Source: Xanthobacteraceae bacterium (GTDB lineage Bacteria; Pseudomonadota; Alphaproteobacteria; Rhizobiales; Xanthobacteraceae). From it: 60,107 nucleotides of DNA. Position numbers and translations under genes: made by a program. The notes beneath the pieces were generated by a model. It did no database searches. It was not told the DNA's origin and worked only from the letters and a program-made list of their open reading frames with translations. The stretch is from NCBI GenBank assembly GCA_024508855.1, contig JANINJ010000008.1:1-60107 (forward strand), read 5' to 3'. This document shows, piece by piece, positions 37,288 through 46,444 of this stretch. The stretch's first letter is position 1, and the number at the start of each line of letters is the position of its first letter.

Positions 37288-37686
37288 ATGCCGCACTTCA
37301 CCATTGAATACTCCGCCAATCTTGAACCGCGCGTCGACATCGCTGCCGCAGTCGAAGTCGTGCGCAAGGCCGCGGTGGAGACCGGCATTTTCCCGCTCGG
37401 CGGCATCCGCGTCCGCGCCATCCGTTGCGAACACTACGCGATCGCCGACGGAAGCCCTGACGCAGGCTTTGTTGCCATGCTGCTGCGCCTCGGCGAAGGC
37501 CGCGACCTGCCGGCACGCCAGAAAGCCGGCGAACATATCTTCAAGGCACTGTCGGGTTTTCTCGAACCCGCTTTCGCCCATGGCAAGTTCGCATTGTCAT
37601 TCGACATGCAGATCAATGACAAGGACATGAGCTGGAAGCGCAACAACATTCACCAGCATCTGGCCAAGGAAACTGCGTCTGGCTGA
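37288..37686 (+). CDS. hpaF: 5-carboxymethyl-2-hydroxymuconate isomerase HpaF
   Basis: A 132-residue member of the tautomerase superfamily. The mature N-terminus would be Pro ('MPHFTIEYSANL'), the general base of these enzymes. 'LGGIRVRAIRCEHYAIAD' and 'FALSFDMQINDKDMSWKRN' match the CHMI family. It isomerises 5-carboxymethyl-2-hydroxymuconate to its keto form. The ATG at 37288 has GAGGAG just upstream, 33 bases after hpaH. Confidence 0.92.
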   Translation: MPHFTIEYSANLEPRVDIAAAVEVVRKAAVETGIFPLGGIRVRAIRCEHYAIADGSPDAGFVAMLLRLGEGRDLPARQKAGEHIFKALSGFLEPAFAHGKFALSFDMQINDKDMSWKRNNIHQHLAKETASG

Positions 37687-37770
37687 AAGCCTCCTGCTCC
37701 CCGATTTCGCCAACTGCCTTCCCGATACGATCAGCGACCATCAATTTCAAAACATTCTGGAAACGCCGCC

Positions 37771-38754
37771 ATGCCGATACCGCAACACATCTTCGATCCG
37801 CCCTTCAACGTCATCCGCAGCAGCCACGCCGTCCTTGACGTTACGGATCTCAAGGCCAGCACCGCATTCTACGAAAACATCATCGGGCTCCATGTCGAGG
37901 ACAGCGACGGCGATGTCGTCTATCTTCGCGGCTCCGAGGAACACCAGCACCATTCGCTGGTGTTGCGCAAGGCGGCGGTCGCGGCATGCAACCGCCTCGG
38001 CTTCAAGGTCGGCAACGAACAGGACCTCGACAAGGCCGCTGCGTTCTTCGCCACCAACAAGATCGAGCATGCGTTCGCGGAAGTGCCATTCCAGGGCCGC
38101 ACGCTGCAATTCAACGATCCGTTCGGCTACCGGATCGAACTTTATGCGAAGATGGAAAAGCGGCCGCAACTGCTGCGCCGCTACGATCTATACAAGGGTT
38201 GCCATCCGCAGCGGCTCGATCATTTCAACGTCTTCGCCGCGGAGGTTCAGGACACCGTCGATTTCTATGCCCGGCTCGGTTTCCGCCTCACCGAATACGC
38301 CGAGGAAGACGGCCCGAATGGACGCATCGCGGCTGCATGGATGCACCGCAAGGGCAACGTGCACGACTTCGCCATCACCAACGGCAAGGGCCCGCGTCTG
38401 CATCACTTCGCCTACTGGGTGCCGACCGCGATGAACATCCTGCACCTGTGCGACGTCATGGCATCAGGCGGCTTCCTGAAGAACCTGGAGCGCGGCCCTG
38501 GCCGTCACGGCATCTCCAATGCGTTCTTCCTGTATGTCCGCGATCCAGATGGCCACCGGCTGGAAATCTACACCAGCGACTACAACACCATGGACCACGA
38601 TCACGAACCGCTGCGCTGGTCGCTACGCGATCCGCGACGGCAGACGTTGTGGGGCGCACCGGCGCCGCGCTCCTGGTTCGAGGAAGGTTCGCCGTTCACT
38701 GGCCAACAGGTTCGGGAGCCGCAATTCAAGGCCGACGTGATCATCGCCGACTGA
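37771..38754 (+). CDS. hpaD: 3,4-dihydroxyphenylacetate 2,3-dioxygenase HpaD
   Basis: A 327-residue extradiol ring-cleaving dioxygenase of the vicinal-oxygen-chelate type with two tandem VOC modules (about 15-130 and 147-270). The metal triad is visible in the C-terminal module: H151 ('LDHFNVF'), H211 or H212 ('RLHHFAYW') and E265 ('HRLEIYTSD'). It opens the ring of homoprotocatechuate between C2 and C3. Length and C-terminal tail fit the homoprotocatechuate enzymes. Confidence 0.92.
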   Translation: MPIPQHIFDPPFNVIRSSHAVLDVTDLKASTAFYENIIGLHVEDSDGDVVYLRGSEEHQHHSLVLRKAAVAACNRLGFKVGNEQDLDKAAAFFATNKIEHAFAEVPFQGRTLQFNDPFGYRIELYAKMEKRPQLLRRYDLYKGCHPQRLDHFNVFAAEVQDTVDFYARLGFRLTEYAEEDGPNGRIAAAWMHRKGNVHDFAITNGKGPRLHHFAYWVPTAMNILHLCDVMASGGFLKNLERGPGRHGISNAFFLYVRDPDGHRLEIYTSDYNTMDHDHEPLRWSLRDPRRQTLWGAPAPRSWFEEGSPFTGQQVREPQFKADVIIAD

Positions 38755-38809
38755 CCGAACGGTGTGCGATTGCCGCACACTGCCAAGCGCCTTCATACAA
38801 CCGGAATCC

Positions 38810-39688
38810 ATGATGATGACCTTTCCCCGCCTCGCAACATTCTCGACCGGCAATGGCACCTCTTACGGTGCCGTGGTCGATGGCGGGATCGTCGATCTCT
38901 CCGCCCGACATGGGAAAACGTGGCCCACGCTGCGCGAGGTCATTGCCGATCAAGCGCTGACGCGGATCGCAGACGACGCGGCGGGACGCGCGCCCGACAT
39001 CGCGCTCGATGCAATCACCTGGCAGCCGCCGATCCCCGCGCCCGAGAAAATCATCTGCATCGGGGTCAACTATCCGGATCGGAACGCCGAGTACAAGGAC
39101 GGTCAGGACGCGCCGAAATATCCCAGCATGTTCATGCGAACGCCGCGCTCCTTCGTCGGCCACGAGACGCCGCTGGTACGCCCGCGCGCATCGACGCAAC
39201 TCGACTATGAGGGCGAAGTGGTGATCGTGATCGGCAAGACCGGCCGCCACATCGCGGAGCGCGACGCGCTCGATCACATCGCCGCGCTGACGCTCTGCAA
39301 CGAAGGCACCATTCGCGACTGGGTACGCCATGCCAAGTTCAACGTTACCCAGGGCAAGAATTTCGACGGCACCGGCAGCCTCGGGCCGTGGCTCGTTCCT
39401 TACACCGACGAAGCCCAGATCGCCGACATCGCACTGACCACCCGTGTCAATGGCGAGACCCGCCAGAGCGACCGCACCAGCCGGATGATGTTCAGCTTTC
39501 GCTACATCATCAACTATATCTCGACCTTCACCACGCTGGTGCCCGGCGACGTCATCGTCACAGGCACGCCCACCGGCGCCGGCGCACGGTTCGACCCGCC
39601 GCGATTCCTGAAACCCGGCGACGTCATCGAGGTGGAAGCCGACGGCATCGGCTTGCTGCGCAACGGCGTGGTGGACGAGGCAGTGTAA
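38810..39688 (+). CDS. hpaG: Fumarylacetoacetate hydrolase-family protein, probable HpaG
   Basis: A 292-residue FAH-superfamily enzyme: an N-terminal 60-residue cap, then 'KIICIGVNYPDRNAEYK', 'LDYEGEVVIVIGKTGRHI' (metal-binding acids), 'TQGKNFDGTGSLGPWLV' and 'GDVIVTGTPTGAGARFDPP'. In this operon the missing decarboxylation of 5-oxo-pent-3-ene-1,2,5-tricarboxylate is the likely reaction (HpaG), although single-domain FAH proteins also include acylpyruvases and other hydrolases. Three ATGs occur in a row at the start (38810, 38813, 38816). Last gene of the plus-strand operon, ending at a palindromic repeat. Confidence 0.78.
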   Translation: MMMTFPRLATFSTGNGTSYGAVVDGGIVDLSARHGKTWPTLREVIADQALTRIADDAAGRAPDIALDAITWQPPIPAPEKIICIGVNYPDRNAEYKDGQDAPKYPSMFMRTPRSFVGHETPLVRPRASTQLDYEGEVVIVIGKTGRHIAERDALDHIAALTLCNEGTIRDWVRHAKFNVTQGKNFDGTGSLGPWLVPYTDEAQIADIALTTRVNGETRQSDRTSRMMFSFRYIINYISTFTTLVPGDVIVTGTPTGAGARFDPPRFLKPGDVIEVEADGIGLLRNGVVDEAV

Positions 39689-39720
39689 GCGCCAGCAGGT
39701 TTCCGCGCATTTTCCAAGTC

Positions 39721-39791
39721 GTCATGCCCGGACTTGGTCCGGGCATCCATCTTTCAAAACCATGGATTGCCGGGTCAAGCCCGGTAATGAC
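39721..39791. repeat. Dispersed palindromic repeat, short copy
   Basis: A 71-base element bounded by GTCATGCCCGG and CCGGTAATGAC. Each half is a hairpin (CCCGG...CCGGG) and the halves also pair with each other. It is related to the copies at 54038-54163 and 59905-60029 but lacks their internal 50-odd bases. Located between convergent hpaG and the substrate-binding protein gene, it may act as a transcription stop. Confidence 0.82.
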
Positions 39792-39833
39792 GCGGCAACG
39801 TGATCGCGTTCAGTTTTGATCGGCGACGGCATT

Positions 39834-41057
39834 TCAGGTCTTCGGCGGAGGATCGAGCCGCGTGCAGCCGCCATCGGCGATCGGCCGCATGATGTCTTCC
39901 GCCTTGACCCTGCCCTTGACCTTCAGCAGATCCCACTCGCTCTTCACTTCCTTCGGCCCCTTGGCTTCCACCAGGAACATATCGTTCATGAGGCGGCCAT
40001 CCTCGCGAAGCCGCGCGCCGGGAGCGAAGAAATCGTCGACCGGCATCGCTTTCATCTTGCGCATGACGGTAAGGCCATCGTTGTCGTTCGCAGCCTCCAC
40101 CGCGCGCAGATAGTGCCGCACGGCGCTGTAGACACCGGCCTGCGCGTGGGTCGGCATCTTGCCGCCGTGCTTGGCCGCGAAACGCTTGGCGAAAGCCCGG
40201 CTGGCGTCGTCCCTGTCCCAGTAATAGCCAGCCAGATATTGCACGCCCTGCATGGCCTCAGGCCCGAGCGAATGCACTGACGTGAGATAGAAGATCAGCA
40301 CGGCCAGCTTCTGCTTGCCTTCACCGATCTGGAATTCACGCGCCTGCTTGATATTGGTGACGGTGTCGCCTGAGGCGTTGGCGAGCGCGATGATCTTCGC
40401 ACCGGAAGACTGCGCCTGTAGCAGGAACGACGAAAAATCCATGGTGCCGACTGGATGTTTCACCGAACCCAGTACCTTGCCGCCTGCCGCCGTCACGACC
40501 TTGGAGACTTCGGCCTGCATCGCGTGGCCGAAAGCATAATCGGCGGTGATAAAGAACCAGGTGTCGCCACCCTGCTGCACGATCGACTTCGCCATGCCCT
40601 GTGCCAGCGAATAGGTGTCGTACAGCCACATCGCGCCGGTGGGCGAACAGGCTTTGCCGAAAACGTCGGCAGTAGCCGAGCCGACATGCACGACGATCTT
40701 GCCGCGTTCGCGTGCGATATCCTGCACTGCCAGCGAGATCGCTGAGTTGCCAATGTCGAAGATCGCATCGACGCCCTGCTGATCGTAAAGGCTGCGCGCC
40801 AGATTGACGCCGACGTCGGTCTTGTTCTGATGGTCCGGTGCCAGCAGCACGACTGGCTGTCCCCTCACCTTGCCGCCGGCGTCATCGATTGCAAGCTGTG
40901 CGGCGGCAACGCTGCCGACACCGCCGGCGTCGGAAAATACCGAGCTCTTGTCGTTCAGGACAGCAATGGTGACGGGCTTGGTAATGGGCTCGGCAGATGC
41001 GCTTGCCATCAATCCGGCGGCAACGAGAGCAACAGCCAACGCGGCGCGGTGTATCAT
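39834..41057 (-). CDS. Periplasmic branched-chain-amino-acid-type ABC substrate-binding protein
   Basis: A 407-residue periplasmic-binding protein (type 1 fold, LivK-like). A signal peptide covers 1-22 ('ASASA'). The first lobe opens 'VTIAVLNDKSSVFSDAGG' and has 'AAQLAIDDAGGKVRGQPVVL'. It is a second binding protein downstream of the Liv/amidase operon but behind a strong terminator, so it has its own promoter. Members bind amino acids, amides, aromatic acids and short acids; the ligand is not predictable here. Confidence 0.9.
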   Translation of the reverse strand: MIHRAALAVALVAAGLMASASAEPITKPVTIAVLNDKSSVFSDAGGVGSVAAAQLAIDDAGGKVRGQPVVLLAPDHQNKTDVGVNLARSLYDQQGVDAIFDIGNSAISLAVQDIARERGKIVVHVGSATADVFGKACSPTGAMWLYDTYSLAQGMAKSIVQQGGDTWFFITADYAFGHAMQAEVSKVVTAAGGKVLGSVKHPVGTMDFSSFLLQAQSSGAKIIALANASGDTVTNIKQAREFQIGEGKQKLAVLIFYLTSVHSLGPEAMQGVQYLAGYYWDRDDASRAFAKRFAAKHGGKMPTHAQAGVYSAVRHYLRAVEAANDNDGLTVMRKMKAMPVDDFFAPGARLREDGRLMNDMFLVEAKGPKEVKSEWDLLKVKGRVKAEDIMRPIADGGCTRLDPPPKT

Positions 41058-41158
41058 TTTTCCTCGCTATTATTTTATTTGTAATCGCAGGTTACTCAAC
41101 GCTCGCCGCATTGACCAGTTGGTTTTGCCACAATCCGCAGTCGATATGTCGCAAAAAA

Positions 41159-41197
41159 CCGCGCCGCGAAATATCGTATAGGATATTCGCGGCGCGG
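41159..41197 (-). terminator. Strong intrinsic terminator of the Liv-amidase-AtuA operon
   Basis: A long GC-rich stem (16 pairs with a single bulged base, 6-base loop) followed on the minus strand by TTTTTT. It lies just after the stop of the last amidase and separates this operon from the second substrate-binding protein. Confidence 0.93.
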
Positions 41198-41227
41198 AGA
41201 TTGAATCGATTTAGGCGATGGTCGTTG

Positions 41228-42583
41228 TCAGCTTCGAACCAGGGACTCGATACCCGCCGCAAGTTCGAAGATGCGACGATCCGACCCGCCCGCACCCGCG
41301 AGCATCAGACCGACCGGCGCATCGCCCTCGCGATGGATCGGTAGCGAAATCGCACAACCGTCCATGGTGTTGATGAGGCTGCAATTGCGCAGCGAGAGGA
41401 TGTTGGCCTTGCCATAGGCGGCATCGTCATCGACGAGGTCCGCGATGCGCGGCGGCGTGATTGCGACGGTCGGCATCACCAGCGCGTCGTACGGCGCGAT
41501 ACGCTCCTCGAAACCGGCGATGATCGCACGGCGATCGTTGAGCAGGTCGACATAGTCGGCCGCGCTCTGGCTTTCGCCGCGTCGAATGCGCACGATCACG
41601 CGGGGATCGTACTCGTTTGCCTTCTTCGCAATCAGGGCGCGATGCCACGCCCAGGCTTCCGCCGAGGAGAATCCGCCCTTGGCATTCAGCGTTCCGACAG
41701 CATCGAACTCCGGCATCGCGATACGTTCGATGATCGCGCCCTGTGCCGACAGTTTGGACAGCGCGCGCTCGAACGCCTCCACGACAGCGCGTTCGAGGTC
41801 GTCGAGCGCCACCGTGGTCGGCACCGCCAGCCGCATGCCCTTGACGGGCCGCGGCGTGACCGGCGCGATCGGCTCGTCGGCATGCACGGCATCCAGCGTG
41901 ACACAGCAGGCAACGCTACGCGCAAGCGGGCCATAGCTGTCGAGCGTGAAGGAGAGCGGCACGCCGCCGTCGAGCGGGATACGCCACGCCGATGGCTTGA
42001 AGCCGACGATGCCGCAGTAAGCTGCCGGAATGCGGCACGACCCGCCGGTGTCGGTGCCGAGCGCGCCGTGCGCCATGCCGTCGGTGACGGAGACCGCTGC
42101 ACCTGACGACGATCCGCCCGGCACATGGCCGACGTCACGTTGCCACGGGCTCTTCGGCGTGCCGTAATGCGGATTGAGGCCGAGGCCGGAATAAGCGAAC
42201 TCCACCATGTTGGTGCGCCCGATCAGCACGAAGCCCGCGCGCCGCAGCCGGGCCACTACCGGCGCGTCTGCCGTTGCGGGGGAAGCATCGCGCAGCGCCA
42301 GCGAGCCCGCGCGCGACACCTGGCCCTTGATATCGAACAGGTCCTTGATCGAAATCGGAATACCGGCGAAACGCGACGGCGCCGCATTGGCCTTGCGCAG
42401 CTTGTCCATTGCTTCCGCGGCAGCGATTGCGCCCTCGCTATCGACATGAATGAAGGTACGCTGGCCCTCGCCATTCTTGTCGTCGATCCTTGCAAGGCAT
42501 TCGTCGACCAGCGCGCGGGCGCTGGTGCGCCCCGCATCGAGATCGGCGGCGAGAGAGTCCAGTGTTCGGGTATCAGGCATCAT
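41228..42583 (-). CDS. Amidase-signature enzyme (second of the operon)
   Basis: A 451-residue amidase-signature hydrolase. The catalytic triad can be placed: K80 ('PISIKDLFD'), the cis-serine in G156-G-S-S-S-G161 and the nucleophile S182 ('TDTGGSCRIP'). Members hydrolyse carboxamides, ureides, acylureas or act in Gln-tRNA transamidation; a GatA role is unlikely given the operon. It is the last gene of the Liv-amidase-AtuA run, 32 bases after the small AtuA-like gene, and ahead of a strong terminator. It is only distantly similar to the other amidase here. Confidence 0.9.
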   Translation of the reverse strand: MMPDTRTLDSLAADLDAGRTSARALVDECLARIDDKNGEGQRTFIHVDSEGAIAAAEAMDKLRKANAAPSRFAGIPISIKDLFDIKGQVSRAGSLALRDASPATADAPVVARLRRAGFVLIGRTNMVEFAYSGLGLNPHYGTPKSPWQRDVGHVPGGSSSGAAVSVTDGMAHGALGTDTGGSCRIPAAYCGIVGFKPSAWRIPLDGGVPLSFTLDSYGPLARSVACCVTLDAVHADEPIAPVTPRPVKGMRLAVPTTVALDDLERAVVEAFERALSKLSAQGAIIERIAMPEFDAVGTLNAKGGFSSAEAWAWHRALIAKKANEYDPRVIVRIRRGESQSAADYVDLLNDRRAIIAGFEERIAPYDALVMPTVAITPPRIADLVDDDAAYGKANILSLRNCSLINTMDGCAISLPIHREGDAPVGLMLAGAGGSDRRIFELAAGIESLVRS

Positions 42584-42615
42584 CTATTCCGTTTCCAGCT
42601 TCGGACGAGGTCGAG

Positions 42616-42957
42616 TCAGGGTTTCCGACCGTCATCATCGTCCGGCGCGATGTCGATTTCCAGATCGAGCAACGCAGAGCTGAGCGCTTTACCATGCGCG
42701 TCGAGCGCAAGCGAGCGGGTGACGCCGCCGCCAAGCGTCTGGTCCATCACGAAGTTCAACGCCGAGATATTCGGCAGTTCGTAGCGGACCACCTCGCCGC
42801 CGACGAGTTCGGCGAAATGCGCCTTGACCCGTGCACTAGTGACCTGCGCTAACAGCGCCGGATAGTGCCTCGCGTCGTAGGCAATCACCGAGATATTTGA
42901 GGTATTGCCCTTGTCGCCGGTGCGGGAATGGGCGATTTCGCGCAGCTTCACCATCAC
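42616..42957 (-). CDS. Small AtuA-like (ferredoxin-fold type) protein
   Basis: A 113-residue protein with 'LREIAHSRTGDKGNTSNISV' at its start and 'VRYELPNISALNFVMDQTLG' in the middle, the pattern of the small domain normally fused to the C-terminus of AtuA proteins. Here it is a separate gene. The start is GTG at 42957 overlapping the AtuA stop (GTGATG), or the ATG three bases on; both mean translational coupling with the upstream AtuA gene. Function unknown. Confidence 0.85.
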   Translation of the reverse strand: MMVKLREIAHSRTGDKGNTSNISVIAYDARHYPALLAQVTSARVKAHFAELVGGEVVRYELPNISALNFVMDQTLGGGVTRSLALDAHGKALSSALLDLEIDIAPDDDDGRKP

Positions 42958-44291
42958 GCCTCCACGAAACGCACCGATGGCGTCACCAATTCACGCGGCA
43001 ACAGCACCGATGCGACCGCAACAACATCGCGCGCGGATTTGAACGCGCCGCCGCCACCCGCCGGACCGTTGGTATAAAGCGTTTCGACCTCATTGCCGAT
43101 GCGCACCGCTTCCACCAGGTTTTCGGTGCGGCCGGTGACCCGCACCCGCACCTCGTACGGATCGTGTCCTGCCGAAAGCCGCTCGCCGTGCAGGGAATCG
43201 ACGCCGATCAGGTCGAAACGCAATTCGCTGGCGCGCACGCCGGTGAATTGCAACCGCTCGCGCACGATCTCCAGCGCCAGCCTGCCCCGCGCCACCGCTC
43301 CCGGACCGGCGTAGGAGATTTGCCCCTCGCCGATGTAGCTGTCGACATAGCCGACCGAGACCTTCAGCGTCTCCGGCCGCGCTGTGCCCCCTCCACCGGC
43401 GACCCGCACGCGATCCGGCCCGATTTCCTCGACACTCACCTGCGAGAAATCCGCGACCACGTCCGGCTGCAGATACTTTCTCGGATCGTGCACTTCATAG
43501 AGCAACTGTTCCTTGCAGGTGCGTGCAGTCACGGCACCGCCCGAGCCCGCAACCTTGGTCACCACCAGCGAGCCGTCCTCACTCACCTCGCCGATCGGAA
43601 AGCCGAGGCGCGCCAGCCCTTCGACATCCTTGTAGCCGGGGTCTGCGAAGTAACCGCCGGTGATCTGGCCGGCGCATTCGAGCAGATGGCCGGCCACCGT
43701 ACCACGACCGAGTATCTCCCAGTCGTCCATCGCCCAGCCGAATGCGTCGATCATCGGCGCGAGAAACAGCGCAGGATCGGACGCGCGGCCGGTGATGACG
43801 ACATCGGCGCCGCCCCGTAAGGCTCGCGCGATCGGCTCGGCGCCCAGATAGGCGTTGGCGGAAACGATGCGATTGCCGAGCGTCTTGATGGTGCCGTCGA
43901 TCTCGATCAGCGGCAAATCGCGGTTCTTGCAGGCATCGAGCACATCGTCGCCGACGACGGCGGCGATCTTGAGCTTCGGCAATCCCATCGACCGGGCGAT
44001 CTCCGCGATCTTGCGCGCACCCGCCCACGGGTTTGCCGCGCCCATATTGGTGACGATCTTAATGCCCTTGGCTGCGCAGGCCGGCAGCACCGCGTGCATC
44101 CGCGCCTCCAGCAGCGGATCGAAGCCGCCGTCGGGATCTTTCAGCCGCGCCTGTTGCGCCAGCGCGACGGTGCGCTCGCCAAGGCATTCGAACACCAGAT
44201 ACTGGATGTCGCCCTTTTCGGCGAGCTCCAGCGCGGGCTCGATGCGATCGCCCGAATATCCCGCGCCGGAACCGATCCTGATGCTGCGCAT
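42954..44291 (-). CDS. AtuA/DUF1446-family protein
   Basis: A 445-residue protein of the acyclic-terpene-utilisation AtuA family (DUF1446): 'IRIGSGAGYSGDRIEPALEL' at the N-terminus, 'IKIVTNMGAANPWAGARKIA', 'VVITGRASDPALFLAPMIDA' and 'GGAVTARTCKEQLLYEVHDP'. AtuA was named from the citronellol/geraniol degradation cluster of Pseudomonas, but its reaction is not established. None of the other Atu genes (geranyl-CoA carboxylase etc.) are present here, so terpene use is not supported. It starts 3 bases after the first amidase and overlaps the small AtuA-like gene. Confidence 0.87.
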   Translation of the reverse strand: MRSIRIGSGAGYSGDRIEPALELAEKGDIQYLVFECLGERTVALAQQARLKDPDGGFDPLLEARMHAVLPACAAKGIKIVTNMGAANPWAGARKIAEIARSMGLPKLKIAAVVGDDVLDACKNRDLPLIEIDGTIKTLGNRIVSANAYLGAEPIARALRGGADVVITGRASDPALFLAPMIDAFGWAMDDWEILGRGTVAGHLLECAGQITGGYFADPGYKDVEGLARLGFPIGEVSEDGSLVVTKVAGSGGAVTARTCKEQLLYEVHDPRKYLQPDVVADFSQVSVEEIGPDRVRVAGGGGTARPETLKVSVGYVDSYIGEGQISYAGPGAVARGRLALEIVRERLQFTGVRASELRFDLIGVDSLHGERLSAGHDPYEVRVRVTGRTENLVEAVRIGNEVETLYTNGPAGGGGAFKSARDVVAVASVLLPRELVTPSVRFVEA

Positions 44292-44294
44292 CGT

Positions 44295-45689
44295 CTAAGC
44301 CGTGCCTTCCAGCGCCGGCGCGCGGCGGTGCCAGTCCGTGACGGCCTGATAGTTTCGCCCGATACGCAACGCCATCTGCTCGGCGTTCGGGGCGCAGATA
44401 ATCTGCAGCGATGTCGGCAAACCTGTTGGCGAGAATCCGTTCGGCACCGCGAGGGCGCATCGTCCGAGGAAATTGGCCATGCGCGTAAAGTGCGAAGGGA
44501 TGATCTTTTCCTTCTCGGCGGTGGCCAGTGGATGTGCCGTCATCGGCGTCGTCGGCGTCAGCAACGCGTCGACGCCCGCAAGCGCCGCCGTGGCCTTGGC
44601 GCAGATCGTCTCGCGCTCGCGCATCAGGCGCAGATAATCCGTCACCGACATGGTGCGCGCGACCGCAAAACGAGCCCGCACGTCCTCGTCGACCGGCGCT
44701 GCCGGATCGTCGATGATCTCCTTGATGAAGGAATAGCCTTCGGCCGCGATCAGTCGACCCGACAGCGTTCCGAAGTCGGAAAAACGGAACGGCAGCTTGA
44801 TCGATACGATCTCCGCGCCCATGTCGGCGAGTTGCGCCAGCGATTGATCGTAGGCCGCGAGTACGGCGGGTTCGACGACATCGCGCTCACCATCGGGCAA
44901 CCGCGCCAGACGCAAACCCTTGACGTCGCGCGGCGCGGGACCGGACAGGATTGCATCCATCGCCGCCGCGCCGCCGCCCCGCATCGCCTCGAACAGAATG
45001 GCGGCGTCGGTCGCGCTGCGCGCCAGCGGGCCCGGCGTATCCAGCGTCGTGCTCAGCGGCAGAATGCCATCGGTCGCAATCTGCCCGGCCGTGGTCTTCA
45101 GCCCCGTGACGCCACACAACGCCGACGGCGTGCGCACCGACCCGCCGGTATCGGTACCGACCGCCCACGGCACCAGCCGCGCCGCCACCGCCACGCCGGA
45201 ACCGCTGCTCGAACCGCCGGGCGTGCGCGGCTCGCGCATGTCCCACGGATTGCGCGGCGCGCCCATGTGCTGATTGGTGCCCCATGAACCGAACGCAAAT
45301 TCGACGGTGTGGGTCTTGCCGGCGATGGTCATGCCCTCGGCGATCAGGCGGCGCGCCAGCGAGCCGGTCGAAGGCGAGATGCGGTCGGCCCAGACTTTCG
45401 AGCCACCGGTCGTCACCTTGCCTTCGATGTCGACGAGGTCCTTCAGTCCGAACGGAATGCCGTGCAGCGGACCGAGCGCGTAGCCCGCGCTACGTGCAAG
45501 ATCGGCAGCCTTCGCCGCCGCCCGGGATTCCTCCGGATAGGTGTCGATGAAGGCATGCAGCGCATCGTTATATTTCCCGATGCGATTGAGGCACGCGTCA
45601 GTAATTTCCACCGCCGAAACGCGGCGCGCGGCAAGCATTTCCGCCAATTCCGCAACCGTAAGCGATGTCAAATCGTTCGAAGCGGTCAT
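44295..45689 (-). CDS. Amidase-signature enzyme (first of the operon)
   Basis: A 464-residue amidase-signature hydrolase with K83 ('PFGLKDLVDIEG'), the cis-serine loop G158-G-S-S-S-G163 and the nucleophile S184 ('TDTGGSVRTP'). The real start is ATG 45689 with AAGGA ten bases upstream; the frame is open for 228 more codons antiparallel-free through livF, but that part is frame-shifted livF sequence. It lies 35 bases after livF and 3 bases before AtuA, so it belongs to the transporter operon and probably acts on the imported compound. Confidence 0.92.
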   Translation of the reverse strand: MTASNDLTSLTVAELAEMLAARRVSAVEITDACLNRIGKYNDALHAFIDTYPEESRAAAKAADLARSAGYALGPLHGIPFGLKDLVDIEGKVTTGGSKVWADRISPSTGSLARRLIAEGMTIAGKTHTVEFAFGSWGTNQHMGAPRNPWDMREPRTPGGSSSGSGVAVAARLVPWAVGTDTGGSVRTPSALCGVTGLKTTAGQIATDGILPLSTTLDTPGPLARSATDAAILFEAMRGGGAAAMDAILSGPAPRDVKGLRLARLPDGERDVVEPAVLAAYDQSLAQLADMGAEIVSIKLPFRFSDFGTLSGRLIAAEGYSFIKEIIDDPAAPVDEDVRARFAVARTMSVTDYLRLMRERETICAKATAALAGVDALLTPTTPMTAHPLATAEKEKIIPSHFTRMANFLGRCALAVPNGFSPTGLPTSLQIICAPNAEQMALRIGRNYQAVTDWHRRAPALEGTA

Positions 45690-45724
45690 CGGAAGACATC
45701 CTTTTTGTTTTTGGCGATCGGGCG

Positions 45725-46444
45725 TTACTTCAATCCGAAGTAGGCCCGACGCAGGGCTTCGTTGTCGGTCATTTCGGCGACGGTGCCGGAGAAGCGGATG
45801 CGACCGCCCTCGAGCACAAACACGCGGGTGGCGACTTCGAGGAAGCCGATGTTCTGCTCGGCGATCAGGAGCGACAGCCCCCGCCCCTGCAGATCGCTCA
45901 GCACGCGAATGACTTCCTTGACGAACAACGGCGACAACCCGGCCGAAGGTTCGTCCATTACCAGAAGCTTCGGCTCCGCCGCCAGCGCCTTGGCAATGCC
46001 GAGCATCTTGCGCTGCCCCCCGGACAGGCTCGATGCCGGATTGCGGCGCTTGTCGCGCAACACCGGAAAGATGCCGTAGAGTTCTTCCGCACGCGCGCCC
46101 GGATTGGCGTGGCCCAGCGCCTGCGCGCCGACCTTGAGATTTTCTTCGATCGACAGATCCGGAAAGACCGCCAGTTCGGACATGTAGGTCATGCCGAGCC
46201 GCATCCGGTCGCTCGAGCGCATCCGCGTCACATCGCGGCCGGCAAGATGGAAGCTGCCGTTGCGCGTCTCGATCAGCCCGACCAGCGATTTCAGGAACGT
46301 GGTCTTGCCCGCGCCGTTGGCGCCGAGCAGCAGCACGGTCTCGCCCGCCTTCACGTCGAGGTTCACGCCCCACAGCACCTGCATGGTGCCGTAGCCGGCA
46401 TCCACGCCTTTGACGTCGAGTAGCGATGTTGCGTCAGGCGGCAT
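45725..46444 (-). CDS. livF: Branched-chain-amino-acid-type ABC transporter ATPase LivF
   Basis: A 239-residue ABC ATPase. Walker A is G41-A-N-G-A-G-K-T48, the ABC signature is 'SSLSGGQRKML', and Walker B 'LLVMDEPSAGL' follows; the length and 'YGTMQVLWGVNLDVKAGE' start are LivF-like. It pairs with LivG to energise import through LivH/LivM. The gene overlaps livG by 11 bases. Confidence 0.93.
   Translation of the reverse strand: MPPDATSLLDVKGVDAGYGTMQVLWGVNLDVKAGETVLLLGANGAGKTTFLKSLVGLIETRNGSFHLAGRDVTRMRSSDRMRLGMTYMSELAVFPDLSIEENLKVGAQALGHANPGARAEELYGIFPVLRDKRRNPASSLSGGQRKMLGIAKALAAEPKLLVMDEPSAGLSPLFVKEVIRVLSDLQGRGLSLLIAEQNIGFLEVATRVFVLEGGRIRFSGTVAEMTDNEALRRAYFGLK

Noticed and set aside
42954-44291. 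Acyclic terpene degradation
   Set aside because: AtuA alone is present; geranyl-CoA carboxylase and other Atu genes are missing.
41228-45689. GatA (aminoacyl-tRNA amidotransferase) identity for the amidases
   Set aside because: No gatB or gatC neighbour, and both genes belong to a transporter operon.
45690-46373. Open extension of the first amidase by 228 codons upstream
   Set aside because: The sequence is livF read in another frame; the amidase domain and its ribosome-binding site begin at 45689.
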